DNA of 35,705 nucleotides from an uncultured Fibrobacterota bacterium (GTDB taxonomy: Bacteria; Fibrobacterota; Fibrobacteria; Fibrobacterales; Fibrobacteraceae): assembly GCA_903876665.1 (NCBI GenBank), contig CAIRAY010000093.1, positions 37,685 to 73,389 on the forward strand, written 5' to 3'. A program made the translations under genes and the position numbers. Shown here in pieces: positions 1-7,732 of this stretch. Each line of letters starts with the position of its first letter. The first letter of the stretch is position 1. The notes beneath the pieces are model-generated. The model did not search any database. It was not told the origin of the DNA and was given only the letters and a program-made list of their open reading frames with translations.

Positions 1-1043
1 ACGAGAACCAGCGCAGCCATGGCTTCGGCGATTACCGTTGCCCGCGGAACCACGCAAGGGTCGTGACGCCCTTTGGCGGAGAGGGTCCCATTCTCCCCTT
101 CCCGGGAAGCGGTTTCTTGAGCCTGGCTGATGGTCGCCGTGGGCTTGAAGGCAACGCGACAAATAATGTCTTCCCCGTTGGTGATTCCACCCAGGGTTCC
201 GCCCGCGCGATTGGTGCGGGTGTGGTACGCGCCACCTTCAAAGAATATGGAGTCGTTGTGCTGGGAACCACGCAAGCGCGTGCCGGCAAATCCCGAGCCC
301 AGCTCAAAGCCCTTGCAGGCCGGGATGGAAAGCATGGCCCGGGCCAGATTGGAATTCACCCGATCAAATACGGGCTCGCCGATGGCTACCGGGGGGGTGC
401 GCACCAAGAGGGTAACAACTCCGCCCACAGAATCCTGGTCGTGTTTGGCGGCCAGGATCGTTTGTTCCATAAGGAGAGAGGCTTCGGGATCGGGGCAACG
501 CACGGGCGAGGCTTCGATGGAGGCAAATGTCACGGTGGAGGCGTCTACCTGGGAATCCACCTCGTGGACCGAAGAAACCCAGGAAAGAATTTCGGTGCCA
601 CAGGCCTGCAAAAGGATTTTTTTGGCAATCGCTCCGGCGGCCACTCGCGCTGCGGATTCGCGGACGGAACTGCGGCCGCCACCCCGGAAGTCGCGAAATC
701 CGTACTTCAGATCATAGGTCAAATCCGCATGGGAAGGCCTGTACCAGGATTGCATGTCGGAATAATCGTGGGAGCGTTGGTCTTCGTTGGGGATCATTAA
801 GGCGATGGGCGTCCCCGTGGTTTTCCCTTCAAAGACTCCAGAAAGGATGGTTACCCGGTCGGATTCCTTGCGGGGGGTGGTCAGGGCGCTTTGGCCCGGG
901 CGCCTACGGTCCAGGTCGGGCTGGATATCTGCCTCGGAAAGGGGGAGGCCTGCAGGGCAACCATCAACAACGGCCCCAATACCCGTCCCATGGCTTTCGC
1001 CCCAGGTGGATACGCAAAAGAGTTTTCCAAATATGCTCGACAT
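1..1043 (-). CDS. aroC: Chorismate synthase (3' end outside window)
   Basis: This gene makes chorismate from 5-enolpyruvylshikimate-3-phosphate, the last step of the shikimate pathway; the family enzyme is cytosolic and uses reduced FMN. My translation of the minus strand begins MSSIFGKLFCVSTWGESHG, the family N-terminal signature (G-E-S-H-G). It continues with DLDRRRPGQS, then RPSHADLTYDLKYG, FRGGGRSSVRES and, near the window edge, GRHDPCVVPRA. All are conserved chorismate synthase blocks in the right order. About 347 codons are visible, so only the C-terminal few residues to tens of residues should be missing. The ATG at 1043 is chosen because the family begins directly with this segment. 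The neighbour at 1168 is divergent, leaving 124 nt for both promoters. The identification is very secure; the stop codon is not seen. Confidence 0.96.
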   Translation of the reverse strand, partial: MSSIFGKLFCVSTWGESHGTGIGAVVDGCPAGLPLSEADIQPDLDRRRPGQSALTTPRKESDRVTILSGVFEGKTTGTPIALMIPNEDQRSHDYSDMQSWYRPSHADLTYDLKYGFRDFRGGGRSSVRESAARVAAGAIAKKILLQACGTEILSWVSSVHEVDSQVDASTVTFASIEASPVRCPDPEASLLMEQTILAAKHDQDSVGGVVTLLVRTPPVAIGEPVFDRVNSNLARAMLSIPACKGFELGSGFAGTRLRGSQHNDSIFFEGGAYHTRTNRAGGTLGGITNGEDIICRVAFKPTATISQAQETASREGENGTLSAKGRHDPCVVPRATVIAEAMAALVL

Positions 1044-1167
1044 TACCCTAATATAGGAAACGGCAAGGATACCCCTCCCCAACGCCCCAAAAAGCAATCC
1101 CTCCCCAACCCCTCCGCAATAATTCTATATTCCATATTAGAATACCATCGTTTATCCAGATAGGGCC
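1044..1167. promoter_or_regulatory. Divergent intergenic region with AT-rich near-palindrome
   Basis: This is the gap between chorismate synthase (-) and a secreted protein (+). At 1122-1143 a near-perfect inverted repeat lies 25 nt before the + strand start: ATTCTATAT, a 3-nt centre, then ATATTAGAAT. A C-rich direct repeat (CCCTCCCCAAC) occurs twice just upstream of it. The palindrome could be an operator or part of an AT-rich promoter. No clean -35/-10 pair was identified, so its role is inferred only from position. Confidence 0.35.
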
Positions 1168-1674
1168 ATGACCAGACTGCTTCTCATTCTCGCCTTTTTT
1201 GTAACTGCGGTCTCCGCAGTGGAGCCAAAGGGCTTTGAGGAAATCCCCTTTGGGCTCAAGCAGAATGAGGTGGTCGAGGCTGCCTTCAAAATGGGCGAAT
1301 CGCCCGAGGTTCAGTCCAATTCTGTGGTGATTCCTCAATATCATCTCGGCGACCTTCTGGTCAAAGTGACCCTCAAATTCAACCGCTCGGGGCTTTTTTA
1401 CAGCTACGAACTCCGCACTGGATTCATTGAGCGCGACCGTCTGGCTAAGGTCATCGAAGCTGCGCGCTATATGTCCGAGCAATTGGAGCTCACTTTTGGT
1501 CCGCCCTTTAAAAAGAAATTTTCCCGCATTGAAGAACTGGAAAACAAGAAGCGATCTCCCTTTTGGCTTTGGAACAACCCAGAGGTCGATGTCGCGACCT
1601 ACATCCAAACCGAAGACATCCGTTTTTACACCCAGTGCACGGTGACCAGCAAGCAGCTTGGCCGAGTCCGCTAG
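1168..1674 (+). CDS. Secreted protein of unknown function, 168 aa
   Basis: I do not recognise the family. The protein has a clear Sec signal peptide (about residues 1-17: basic Thr-Arg, then a Leu/Ile/Phe-rich core, then Val-Ser-Ala). The mature domain of about 150 residues begins EPKGFEEIPFGLKQ and is mixed alpha/beta in character. The opening (a Gly-Phe-x-x-Ile-Pro-Phe-Gly segment followed by a short helix) resembles small periplasmic proteins that start with a 'G-x-x-G-x-s-x-x-e-v' motif, but I would not name one. No lipobox, transmembrane segment or catalytic motif is visible. The stop codon overlaps that of the convergent cytochrome gene in the palindrome CTAG at 1671-1674. The ATG has an AGATAGGG-like sequence just upstream. 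It is a real gene by signal peptide and codon pattern; its function is unknown. Confidence 0.75.
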   Translation: MTRLLLILAFFVTAVSAVEPKGFEEIPFGLKQNEVVEAAFKMGESPEVQSNSVVIPQYHLGDLLVKVTLKFNRSGLFYSYELRTGFIERDRLAKVIEAARYMSEQLELTFGPPFKKKFSRIEELENKKRSPFWLWNNPEVDVATYIQTEDIRFYTQCTVTSKQLGRVR

Positions 1675-2084
1675 TTCAGCGTCTGCGCAAATCCCGTAAT
1701 ATCCAGCAGGTCATGGAACGACGCCTCTTTCTCGAAGGCCTTCATTCCCCGTTCGGCGTCCCCGAAATTGATAATCTGCCAAAAGCGTCGAACATTGTTG
1801 GTGGAGCTTTGCCCCAGGCCCTGCAAAGAGGTGCTGTCCGTAAAATGGATTTTCCGTCCATCGTCCCCGTGGCAACCGGCGCAGTTCATGGAATAAGCCC
1901 GCGCGCCATTGGCTTTGTCAAAAATAAGGACTCCGTTCGCATCAAACTGTTCCTCGAAACCTTCGGCACGAGTCCTTTGGGCTGCTTCCCGTTCCACCAC
2001 TACTTTGCGGGAGGAGCAGCTCAGCAAAGGAAGGGCCAAAAGGAATCCGACCAGGACAGGGCGTAGGAATGTTCGAGTTTGCAT
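1671..2084 (-). CDS. Lipoprotein with single c-type haem site
   Basis: A 137-residue exported protein. Residues 1-23 form a lipoprotein signal peptide ending in the lipobox L-L-S-C (Cys23 would be lipidated). A single haem-c attachment motif C-A-G-C-H lies at about residues 68-72 in the context 'YSMNCAGCHGDDG', which is typical of small class I cytochromes. Met residues toward the C terminus (for example in 'ERGMKAF') could be the distal haem ligand. The protein probably sits on a membrane facing the periplasm and carries electrons; the partner is unknown. It lies 50 nt downstream of the DUF62 gene on the same strand and may be read with it. A TATAAA sequence just upstream of the start could instead give it its own promoter. 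A cytochrome c in a lineage best known for fermentation is notable. Confidence 0.85.
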   Translation of the reverse strand: MQTRTFLRPVLVGFLLALPLLSCSSRKVVVEREAAQRTRAEGFEEQFDANGVLIFDKANGARAYSMNCAGCHGDDGRKIHFTDSTSLQGLGQSSTNNVRRFWQIINFGDAERGMKAFEKEASFHDLLDITGFAQTLN

Positions 2085-2134
2085 GAAGGGAATTTATACT
2101 CTTCCCGATCCCAGGCAATCAGTTTCGTAGAAAA

Positions 2135-2908
2135 TCAAAAAAGTGAGGCCAAGGCTGACCCGCCACGACGGGCCACTTCCAAAAATCCCGAGCTTCCCCA
2201 GTAGGCCACATACCCCCCGAGGGCCACATCGGAGTAGGTTTTGCTGATTCCGTGGATGGATATTTTGGGGGCTTCAATGTGGATATTCATTAAGGAACAT
2301 TCGGACCGGTACAAGTCCAGGATCAGGTTGCCAAAACGATCCGCGTGAAGGACTGGAATTTTCAAATTCAATTCGGAAATTTCAAAAAAGGGACCCTGGT
2401 TGGGAGAATGGATTGTCCGTCCTACAATGGGCTCGGCCTCAGGTAGCCATACCGCATGATTTGTTTTCCTCAGGTGTTCCTCGCCACGTCCAAGCGCGAG
2501 CTCGCAAGCCAGGGGTACCATGATGTCGCGGCCTTCAAAGGGCGCGCAGACCTCACCCCGGTTGGGAAGACTTGCGAAAAATATTTGCAGGGCATCGGGC
2601 CCCACCACCCGTCGCAGCAGGGATGCCAAGCCATTGTCGGGGCAAAGGAGAATTCGCTTCCCCTGTTTGGCGACCAAAAATTTGCGCCCGCTTCCGGCAT
2701 CCGGGTCAACGATTGCACACACAACACATTCATCAGGCAACTGCTGCCACGCACTGGCCAGCATCCAGGCTCCCACCAGGACATTTCCCGGAGGAACGCC
2801 GTGGCTCAAATCCATGCGCGCCAGGGAGGGAGCCAGCCGAGCAGCTACTGCATGCAATTCCCCCGCGTAGGAGTCCTGCAATCCGAAGTCACTCAAAAAT
2901 GCAAGCAT
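2135..2908 (-). CDS. DUF62 / SAM hydroxide adenosyltransferase-like protein
   Basis: Characterised DUF62 proteins split S-adenosylmethionine with water or hydroxide to adenosine and methionine. This 257-residue protein matches the family in length and layout: N-terminal LSDFGLQDSYAGE, then VDPDAGSGRKFL at about 67-78, CPDNGLASLL, FEGRDIMVPLA at about 124-134, and the C-terminal DRFGNLILDL and VAYWGSSGFLEVA. Two of the three residues reported as catalytic appear kept (Asp68 and Arg75). The third, a His just before G-R-D in typical members, appears to be Glu (residue 125), and VDPGVG is VDPDAG. The activity may therefore be altered. The ATG lies only 7 nt after the GH10 stop, so the two are probably co-transcribed. 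Family assignment is secure; catalytic competence is uncertain. Confidence 0.87.
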   Translation of the reverse strand: MLAFLSDFGLQDSYAGELHAVAARLAPSLARMDLSHGVPPGNVLVGAWMLASAWQQLPDECVVCAIVDPDAGSGRKFLVAKQGKRILLCPDNGLASLLRRVVGPDALQIFFASLPNRGEVCAPFEGRDIMVPLACELALGRGEEHLRKTNHAVWLPEAEPIVGRTIHSPNQGPFFEISELNLKIPVLHADRFGNLILDLYRSECSLMNIHIEAPKISIHGISKTYSDVALGGYVAYWGSSGFLEVARRGGSALASLF

Positions 2909-2915
2909 GGGAAAC

Positions 2916-4718
2916 CTACTGCCGGTTGATTTTTTCTATCCCAGGTAAGAGTGTGCGTCCTTTGATGTCAAAAATACGCACAAAAGAACTTGCTGACAAT
3001 GCCGTCGACCTTTGCACAGGAACAGGTGCGCTCCCGGCCTTAATCGTCCAGACAGGATTTGTGGCACCAAATACCAGCGTGTCACGAACCAGCGAAGTTC
3101 CCGAACCCACGATGACCTCGTATTTTCCGGGAAAGCCCCGGAACCCAAAGGCGCCATTGGCTGGAGTTGTTCCCGTTGAGTTGGTGGTCCACACTTCGCG
3201 CCACAGGTGCCACAGGGAATCTGCCGCAGGCTTGGCCGTTTTGTCCTCTTCGATGATTCCTCCGTTGGGAATCCAATGCCGGCTATCCCAGAATCCCCAG
3301 AGAATAATGCCTGCCACGGAGGGGTGGGAGTAAGCGGTGCGCATGAATTTAGCCACGGCCACCGCTTGTGCCTGGGGCGTCAAGGTTAGCCCGGTGGACA
3401 TTCCGCCAAGGTCGAACTCGGTGATCATGATGGGTAAACCCAACGTGGCCAGCATATCGAGCCGCATTCCGATCAGAGCCGGGTCGATCGTCTGGTCAAA
3501 GAAATGCCCTTGCACGCCGATCCCATCCAAAGGCACGTTGCGCGCCTGCAAGCCTTGTACAATATCGATGTAGCGGTCAGTCTCACCACCTTCCACCACC
3601 GAATATTCATTCAGATAAAGTTTGGCTGTGGGGTCTGTGGCGCGCGCCCAACACAAGGCTGAATCCAGCAAATCCCAACCAAATTTGTCAAAAATCGCTG
3701 GCTCGTGGAACACCTCGTTCCACACATCGTATTGCTTAAAGCGCCCTTTGAAATAAGTCAGATCCCGCTGGATGCGGTTCTTCAGGGCGGACATATATTC
3801 CGTACGGGTGCCAAGCCTTGGCCAATGGGTTTCGTAACTGTATTTTTCAATCCCCCATTCCAGCGCATGCCCCCGCATCAGTCCAAATCCTTGAGCCTCG
3901 GTCCAGTTCAGGTAATTGTTGATGCCCGCGGTATCAATGTTTCCGGAGCTTGGCTCGAAGCTAGGCCACTTGAAGGCATTCTCGGTAACGCCGGCCCAAA
4001 AATATTTGGCCACCATCTGCTTGTACCACGCGTCATCGGCGTTGTTCTGGAAGTTCAGTGCGGTTCCCAAGGCAAACTCGTGTTGGAGAAGCTTGACCGT
4101 AATGGCGGAACCCGAAACGGGATTCCCGGAGGCGTTCAGGAGTTGCAGGCCGAAATTTCCCTTGCGGTTGGCTTCAATCCGGGCCTCAGCACTCGCGTAC
4201 CAGTTGGGATCGATGGTGGCAATTTCTTCAATCACGACATCGTCAAATGAATATGCGCCGGCGGTGCTTGCCAAATAGAACCCCATGCGGCGCAAGGTGC
4301 CGTCCCCTACGAAAGTCCCGGTATATTTGGCCCAGGAGCTGCTAAGGCTGTGGGTAAATCCGGTCAAATAGGCGTAGGCCGCGTTGCTTATGCCCACATG
4401 AATCGGCCCGGGGCCCTTGGCCCAGTAGCTTAAGCGGTATAGCTTGTTGGAAACTGTGGTGAAGGCGGGTACCTGGATTTGGACATGCCAATTTTCCGTT
4501 GAGGAGGCAGTCACATTGACTTGGGCTGCCTTAACTCCGCCATGGACCGTGCTTCCGTTGTAGGCAACGGTTGCAGCACCCGTCGCGCCGGTGGCGGAAT
4601 TGACGTAAAGGGCCCAACCCGATGGTGCCGCCGCTTCAAAATCCCCGTTTACCACCAGATTAGTGGCCGCCATGGCACCTGTTGCGAGCAATGCGAGGCA
4701 TAACTTTGCCAATTTCAT
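2916..4718 (-). CDS. Secreted GH10 endo-1,4-beta-xylanase with CBM4/9-like domain
   Basis: A 600-residue enzyme expected to cut the beta-1,4-xylan backbone outside the cell. Domains: signal peptide 1-18; jelly-roll CBM4/9-like module about 19-168 (VVNGDFEAA... to ...YSFDDVVIEEI); GH10 barrel about 175-510; Ig-like segment about 520-560 (GAFGFRGFPGKYEV); and a short C-terminal stub. Acid/base Glu335 lies in DVWNEVFHE and nucleophile Glu434 in ITEFDLG, both classical GH10 signatures. The usual GH10 'GHTLVWH' is 'GHALEWG' here. The start is set at 4718 because an AGGAGG lies 7 nt upstream (an ATG one codon earlier would leave 4 nt); a longer frame would overlap the divergent gene at 4768. The C-terminal 'VRIFDIKGRTLLPG' looks like the beginning of a sorting domain that ends early. 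The divergent membrane AraC pair is a likely regulator. Confidence 0.95.
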   Translation of the reverse strand: MKLAKLCLALLATGAMAATNLVVNGDFEAAAPSGWALYVNSATGATGAATVAYNGSTVHGGVKAAQVNVTASSTENWHVQIQVPAFTTVSNKLYRLSYWAKGPGPIHVGISNAAYAYLTGFTHSLSSSWAKYTGTFVGDGTLRRMGFYLASTAGAYSFDDVVIEEIATIDPNWYASAEARIEANRKGNFGLQLLNASGNPVSGSAITVKLLQHEFALGTALNFQNNADDAWYKQMVAKYFWAGVTENAFKWPSFEPSSGNIDTAGINNYLNWTEAQGFGLMRGHALEWGIEKYSYETHWPRLGTRTEYMSALKNRIQRDLTYFKGRFKQYDVWNEVFHEPAIFDKFGWDLLDSALCWARATDPTAKLYLNEYSVVEGGETDRYIDIVQGLQARNVPLDGIGVQGHFFDQTIDPALIGMRLDMLATLGLPIMITEFDLGGMSTGLTLTPQAQAVAVAKFMRTAYSHPSVAGIILWGFWDSRHWIPNGGIIEEDKTAKPAADSLWHLWREVWTTNSTGTTPANGAFGFRGFPGKYEVIVGSGTSLVRDTLVFGATNPVWTIKAGSAPVPVQRSTALSASSFVRIFDIKGRTLLPGIEKINRQ

Positions 4719-4767
4719 CATTATGCCTCCTAAAGCATGTCGGTATAAATCTATTTTATCACTTGCT

Positions 4768-5484
4768 ATGAAATCCGCCATAACCAAATATCTTTTTCTT
4801 CTGGTCCTAGCCCTGATTGGGTTCTTTGTGTATTCCAAGGCGCCTTCGCCCCGCAAGGTCATTTCAATTGCGCCCTCGACGGAATTCAGCAAATCCCTGC
4901 AGACCTATGCAGACTCCAGTTCCGAAGGTCAGTCCCGCGTTGCCTTGGCCCAGGTTGGTTCTACCATTCTCTGTAAAACCACCTTTGCCCCTGCATCCAA
5001 AAAAGATGTCTGGGCCGGGTTCGGCTGGGATTTGGATCAGAACTGGGATTTTATGGATACTCTGTATCTTGAAGTGCGCGCCAGCGGAATTCCCGAACTG
5101 GAGCTGAAGCTGCTGACCTACGATCCGGATTATTCGAAAGCGGGTGATCCCTCCACCTACCGGCAAGTGGTCAAGGAGGTCCCCGTTTCCAATCAATGGC
5201 AAAAACTCGCCATTGCTGCAGAGCATTTTTATGTGCCCGATTGGTGGTACACACAAACGGGCGTATCCAAAAATTTGGATAGCAGGCATTTCGAACAGGT
5301 TCTTCGCCTCAATATCCAGCCATCCTCCAAGGCACCTCGAGGTGTTCCGTTGGAATTCGAAGTGCGGTCCTTGACCCTCACAGGAACCAACAGTCGAAAC
5401 CTGGCAATATTTCTCGGATATTTATTTGTCCTGATGATCTTTGCCCTGGGCGTCAATCCCCACAAGCGCAGAGTGGCTTCATGA
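4768..5484 (+). CDS. Membrane-anchored jelly-roll-like sensor without HTH, 238 aa
   Basis: I do not recognise a named family. The protein has an N-terminal membrane helix (about 5-23), a periplasmic beta-rich domain (about 28-207) and a second membrane helix (about 208-228) with a short basic tail. The external domain matches the one in the next gene: both carry a 'G-x-G-[WF]-D-L' segment, an 'L-x-x-F/M-D-[ST]-[VL]' strand, a 'T-x-D-P' turn and a '[VI]-P-[DE]-W-W-Y' motif followed by a closing beta segment. The pattern also resembles the carbohydrate-binding-like domains of the lipoproteins at 19661 and 23802. The stop overlaps the next start (ATGA at 5481-5484), implying coupled translation. 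It may be a co-receptor or partner subunit for the AraC-linked paralogue. The ATG at 4768 is the first that clears the divergent xylanase gene. Confidence 0.8.
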   Translation: MKSAITKYLFLLVLALIGFFVYSKAPSPRKVISIAPSTEFSKSLQTYADSSSEGQSRVALAQVGSTILCKTTFAPASKKDVWAGFGWDLDQNWDFMDTLYLEVRASGIPELELKLLTYDPDYSKAGDPSTYRQVVKEVPVSNQWQKLAIAAEHFYVPDWWYTQTGVSKNLDSRHFEQVLRLNIQPSSKAPRGVPLEFEVRSLTLTGTNSRNLAIFLGYLFVLMIFALGVNPHKRRVAS

Positions 5485-6644
5485 AGGGAAAGCTGATTCC
5501 GATCAGCCTCGTGACCTGTCTTGTCCTGCTTCTGGTGGCCTGGGGTATTTTCCATTACCGGGAGGTTCGGATTTTTCCCCTTGCCGATGAATCCAGTTTA
5601 CGCTTCTACAGTTACACCGACAGTGCAGACCAAGGAACCTCCCAAGGTCGCGCTTGGATTCAGAACGGTCGCATGATGTTTACATACAAACTCGCATCAG
5701 GATTCCAGTACCCCTATGTGGGAATGGGCTTTGACCTGACCACGCAGGACTCTGCCACCGGAAAGGTAACCAGCTATTTGAATTTGGAAGGCTTTGATTC
5801 TGTGCGAATTAAGCTGCGGAGCACCAATTCCCAAGACATTCGGTTTCAAATTCTCACCAATGATCCGGCCATCACCCGGTCCGAGAATCCACGCACCCAG
5901 CGAACTCTGGTCCAGGGTACTTCCATGGAGCGAGGCTGGGTGAACAAAAGTATTTCCATTGTGGACTTTTCCATTCCGGAATGGTGGTACGCCATTAATA
6001 AAATCAAGCCGGACTATTCCTCCCGTACTCTGGACCGCGCAGCCCATTTTGATATCCAAAGTGGCTCTTTGGCTGCCGTGGGAATTTCCGATACCATTGA
6101 AATCGAAGAGATTGTATTCATCGGTGAAAACCGTTCCTTAGCCTACGTCCTGGCCGGGATCGCCTTTCTTTTGCTAGGAGCCTTCGGATTGCTCACTTGG
6201 CTTGAACGTGAACGCCTGCGCACCGATCGCGAGGCACAAATTGCGGCCCGTCGCGAAAGTGCCATCGGAGCCGCCGAAAAAATCCCGCTCAGCTCCCATC
6301 GCACCGAAGATGCCAAGCGAATTTTGGAATACATCGGAAAAAATTACGCCGACTCCGAGCTCGATCTTGATCGCGTTTGTCGCGAAACGGGTGTCAACCG
6401 CAACCGCCTTTCCGCCATCCTCAAGGAAGAAGTGGGCACCACCTTCAAAGGCCACCTGACGGATCTGCGCCTCTCTGAAGCCAATCGGGCCTTGTCGGAG
6501 ACCGATTTGCAGGTGACCGAAATTGCGTACAAAGTTGGTTTTGGAAACGTGTCGCATTTCAATCGGGTTTTCAAAGAGCACTTCGAAATCACTCCGGTGG
6601 AATTCCGGCGATCCCAAAAGAAGGACCCCAATGCATCCAAATGA
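5481..6644 (+). CDS. Membrane-bound AraC-family regulator with periplasmic sensor
   Basis: A one-component transmembrane transcription regulator of 387 residues. Layout: membrane helix about 5-25; periplasmic jelly-roll-like sensor about 30-217; second membrane helix about 219-240; basic linker; C-terminal AraC-type double helix-turn-helix about 277-378. The DNA-binding domain is clear, ending in the AraC signature (VTEIAYKVGFGNVSHFNRVFKEHFEITPVEFR). The sensor domain is paralogous to the preceding protein; compare IPEWWYAIN with VPDWWYTQT. Placed divergently from the GH10 xylanase, it is a natural candidate to sense xylan fragments outside the inner membrane and control that gene; this is inference. 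The start overlaps the previous gene by 4 nt, and the end overlaps the permease start by 14 nt, so all three are likely in one transcript. Confidence 0.9.
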   Translation: MKGKLIPISLVTCLVLLLVAWGIFHYREVRIFPLADESSLRFYSYTDSADQGTSQGRAWIQNGRMMFTYKLASGFQYPYVGMGFDLTTQDSATGKVTSYLNLEGFDSVRIKLRSTNSQDIRFQILTNDPAITRSENPRTQRTLVQGTSMERGWVNKSISIVDFSIPEWWYAINKIKPDYSSRTLDRAAHFDIQSGSLAAVGISDTIEIEEIVFIGENRSLAYVLAGIAFLLLGAFGLLTWLERERLRTDREAQIAARRESAIGAAEKIPLSSHRTEDAKRILEYIGKNYADSELDLDRVCRETGVNRNRLSAILKEEVGTTFKGHLTDLRLSEANRALSETDLQVTEIAYKVGFGNVSHFNRVFKEHFEITPVEFRRSQKKDPNASK

Positions 6645-7728
6645 ACCATGGTCTTTGGACCGGATATTCCGGCTTTTGCTAAAAATTGGCGTGGTCGGAG
6701 GACTCATCTGGCTGGTCGCAATTCTTGCCGATGTTTTAATTCCTTTTGGAGTCGCATTTCTGGTAGCCTATATGCTCAACCCCTTGGTGCAGCGCATTCA
6801 AACGCGCACCCATTCCCGGCCCGTAGCTGTGATGGTCACCCTTGTCCTTTGCCTGGTCCTTGTGGTGGTGGCTTCGCTCTTCCTCCTTGCGCCGATTAAA
6901 ACTCAGATTGCCCATGCGGCCGTCCTGATTCAGCGGGCCATTACCGATGCGAGCTTCTCCTCTACGATCGAAAGCCATATTCCGCCTGCATTATGGACCT
7001 GGTTCAAAAGCCAATTGGAAGCCGACCGGATCCTCACCTTGTTGCAAAGTGAAAATACCGTACAAACCATCAGTACCGCCTTGTCCCATATTGCGCCAGG
7101 TGCATTTTCGATTGTCTCCGGAACCCTCAAAGGATTGTTATGGCTCCTCGGATTAACCATGGTGTTCATTTATCTCTTTTTTATGCTCCTGGATTTCGAC
7201 CGCTTGCGCACCGACCTTTCTAACCTGATTCCCGTTACCTATCGGGAAGAAGTCTTTTCTTTTTTAGGCAAATTTGATTTCTATATGAGCGGGTATTTTC
7301 GTGCGCAGGCCTTGGTATCCCTTTGTCTGGGAGTAATTTTTGCGATCGGTTTCAGTCTCATTGGACTTCCTCTCGGGATTGTTTTTGGGCTCAGTGTGGG
7401 CTTGATGACCATGGTTCCCTATTTGCAATTGGCGAGTCTCCCATTCGCGGCAAGCCTTGCCCTGCTTCAGTCCGTGGATCACGGAGTGCCCTTTTGGCAG
7501 GTGATTGGATTTGTGCTGCTGGTATATATTGTGGCGCAGATTATTCAGGACCTCATATTGGTTCCCCGGATTCTTGGTAATTTCAGTGGCCTCTCTCCGG
7601 TGATGATTCTTCTTTCGCTTTCTATCTGGGGTAAGCTCCTAGGCATGTTTGGACTGATCGTAGCGATTCCCTTTACTTGCTTGGCTCTCGCCTATTACCA
7701 GCGATTGCTCGCCCATCATAAGCCCTAA
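6631..7728 (+). CDS. AI-2E / PerM-family membrane permease
   Basis: A 365-residue polytopic inner-membrane protein of the AI-2E transporter (PerM/YdiK/TqsA) family. It has two N-terminal helices (about 15-55), another near 65-85, an extramembrane segment about 90-170 rich in short helices, then about five C-terminal helices. The family fingerprint is present: 'GVAFLVAYMLNPLVQRI' near the N terminus, 'YMSGYFRAQALVSLCLG' in the middle, and 'VYIVAQIIQDLILVPRILG' plus 'LSPVMILLSLSIWGKLLGMFGLIVAIP' near the end. The substrate is not predictable: members have been linked to autoinducer-2 export or cation/proton exchange. The start at 6631 has AAGGA 5 nt upstream and sits inside the end of the AraC gene; longer frames would overlap it more. 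The following reductase starts 4 nt after its stop. Confidence 0.9.
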   Translation: MHPNEPWSLDRIFRLLLKIGVVGGLIWLVAILADVLIPFGVAFLVAYMLNPLVQRIQTRTHSRPVAVMVTLVLCLVLVVVASLFLLAPIKTQIAHAAVLIQRAITDASFSSTIESHIPPALWTWFKSQLEADRILTLLQSENTVQTISTALSHIAPGAFSIVSGTLKGLLWLLGLTMVFIYLFFMLLDFDRLRTDLSNLIPVTYREEVFSFLGKFDFYMSGYFRAQALVSLCLGVIFAIGFSLIGLPLGIVFGLSVGLMTMVPYLQLASLPFAASLALLQSVDHGVPFWQVIGFVLLVYIVAQIIQDLILVPRILGNFSGLSPVMILLSLSIWGKLLGMFGLIVAIPFTCLALAYYQRLLAHHKP

Positions 7729-7732
7729 TAGC

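Noticed and set aside
63..1163. Several + strand frames across the first kilobase
   Set aside because: They are shadows of chorismate synthase on the minus strand, which has unmistakable motifs.
1048..1608. A 186-codon minus-strand frame opposite the secreted-protein gene
   Set aside because: It is antisense to a gene with a clear signal peptide and would run into the divergent promoter gap; it has no motifs.
4719..4892. N-terminal extension of the xylanase
   Set aside because: It would overlap the divergent membrane protein, and a perfect AGGAGG plus signal peptide defines the start at 4718.
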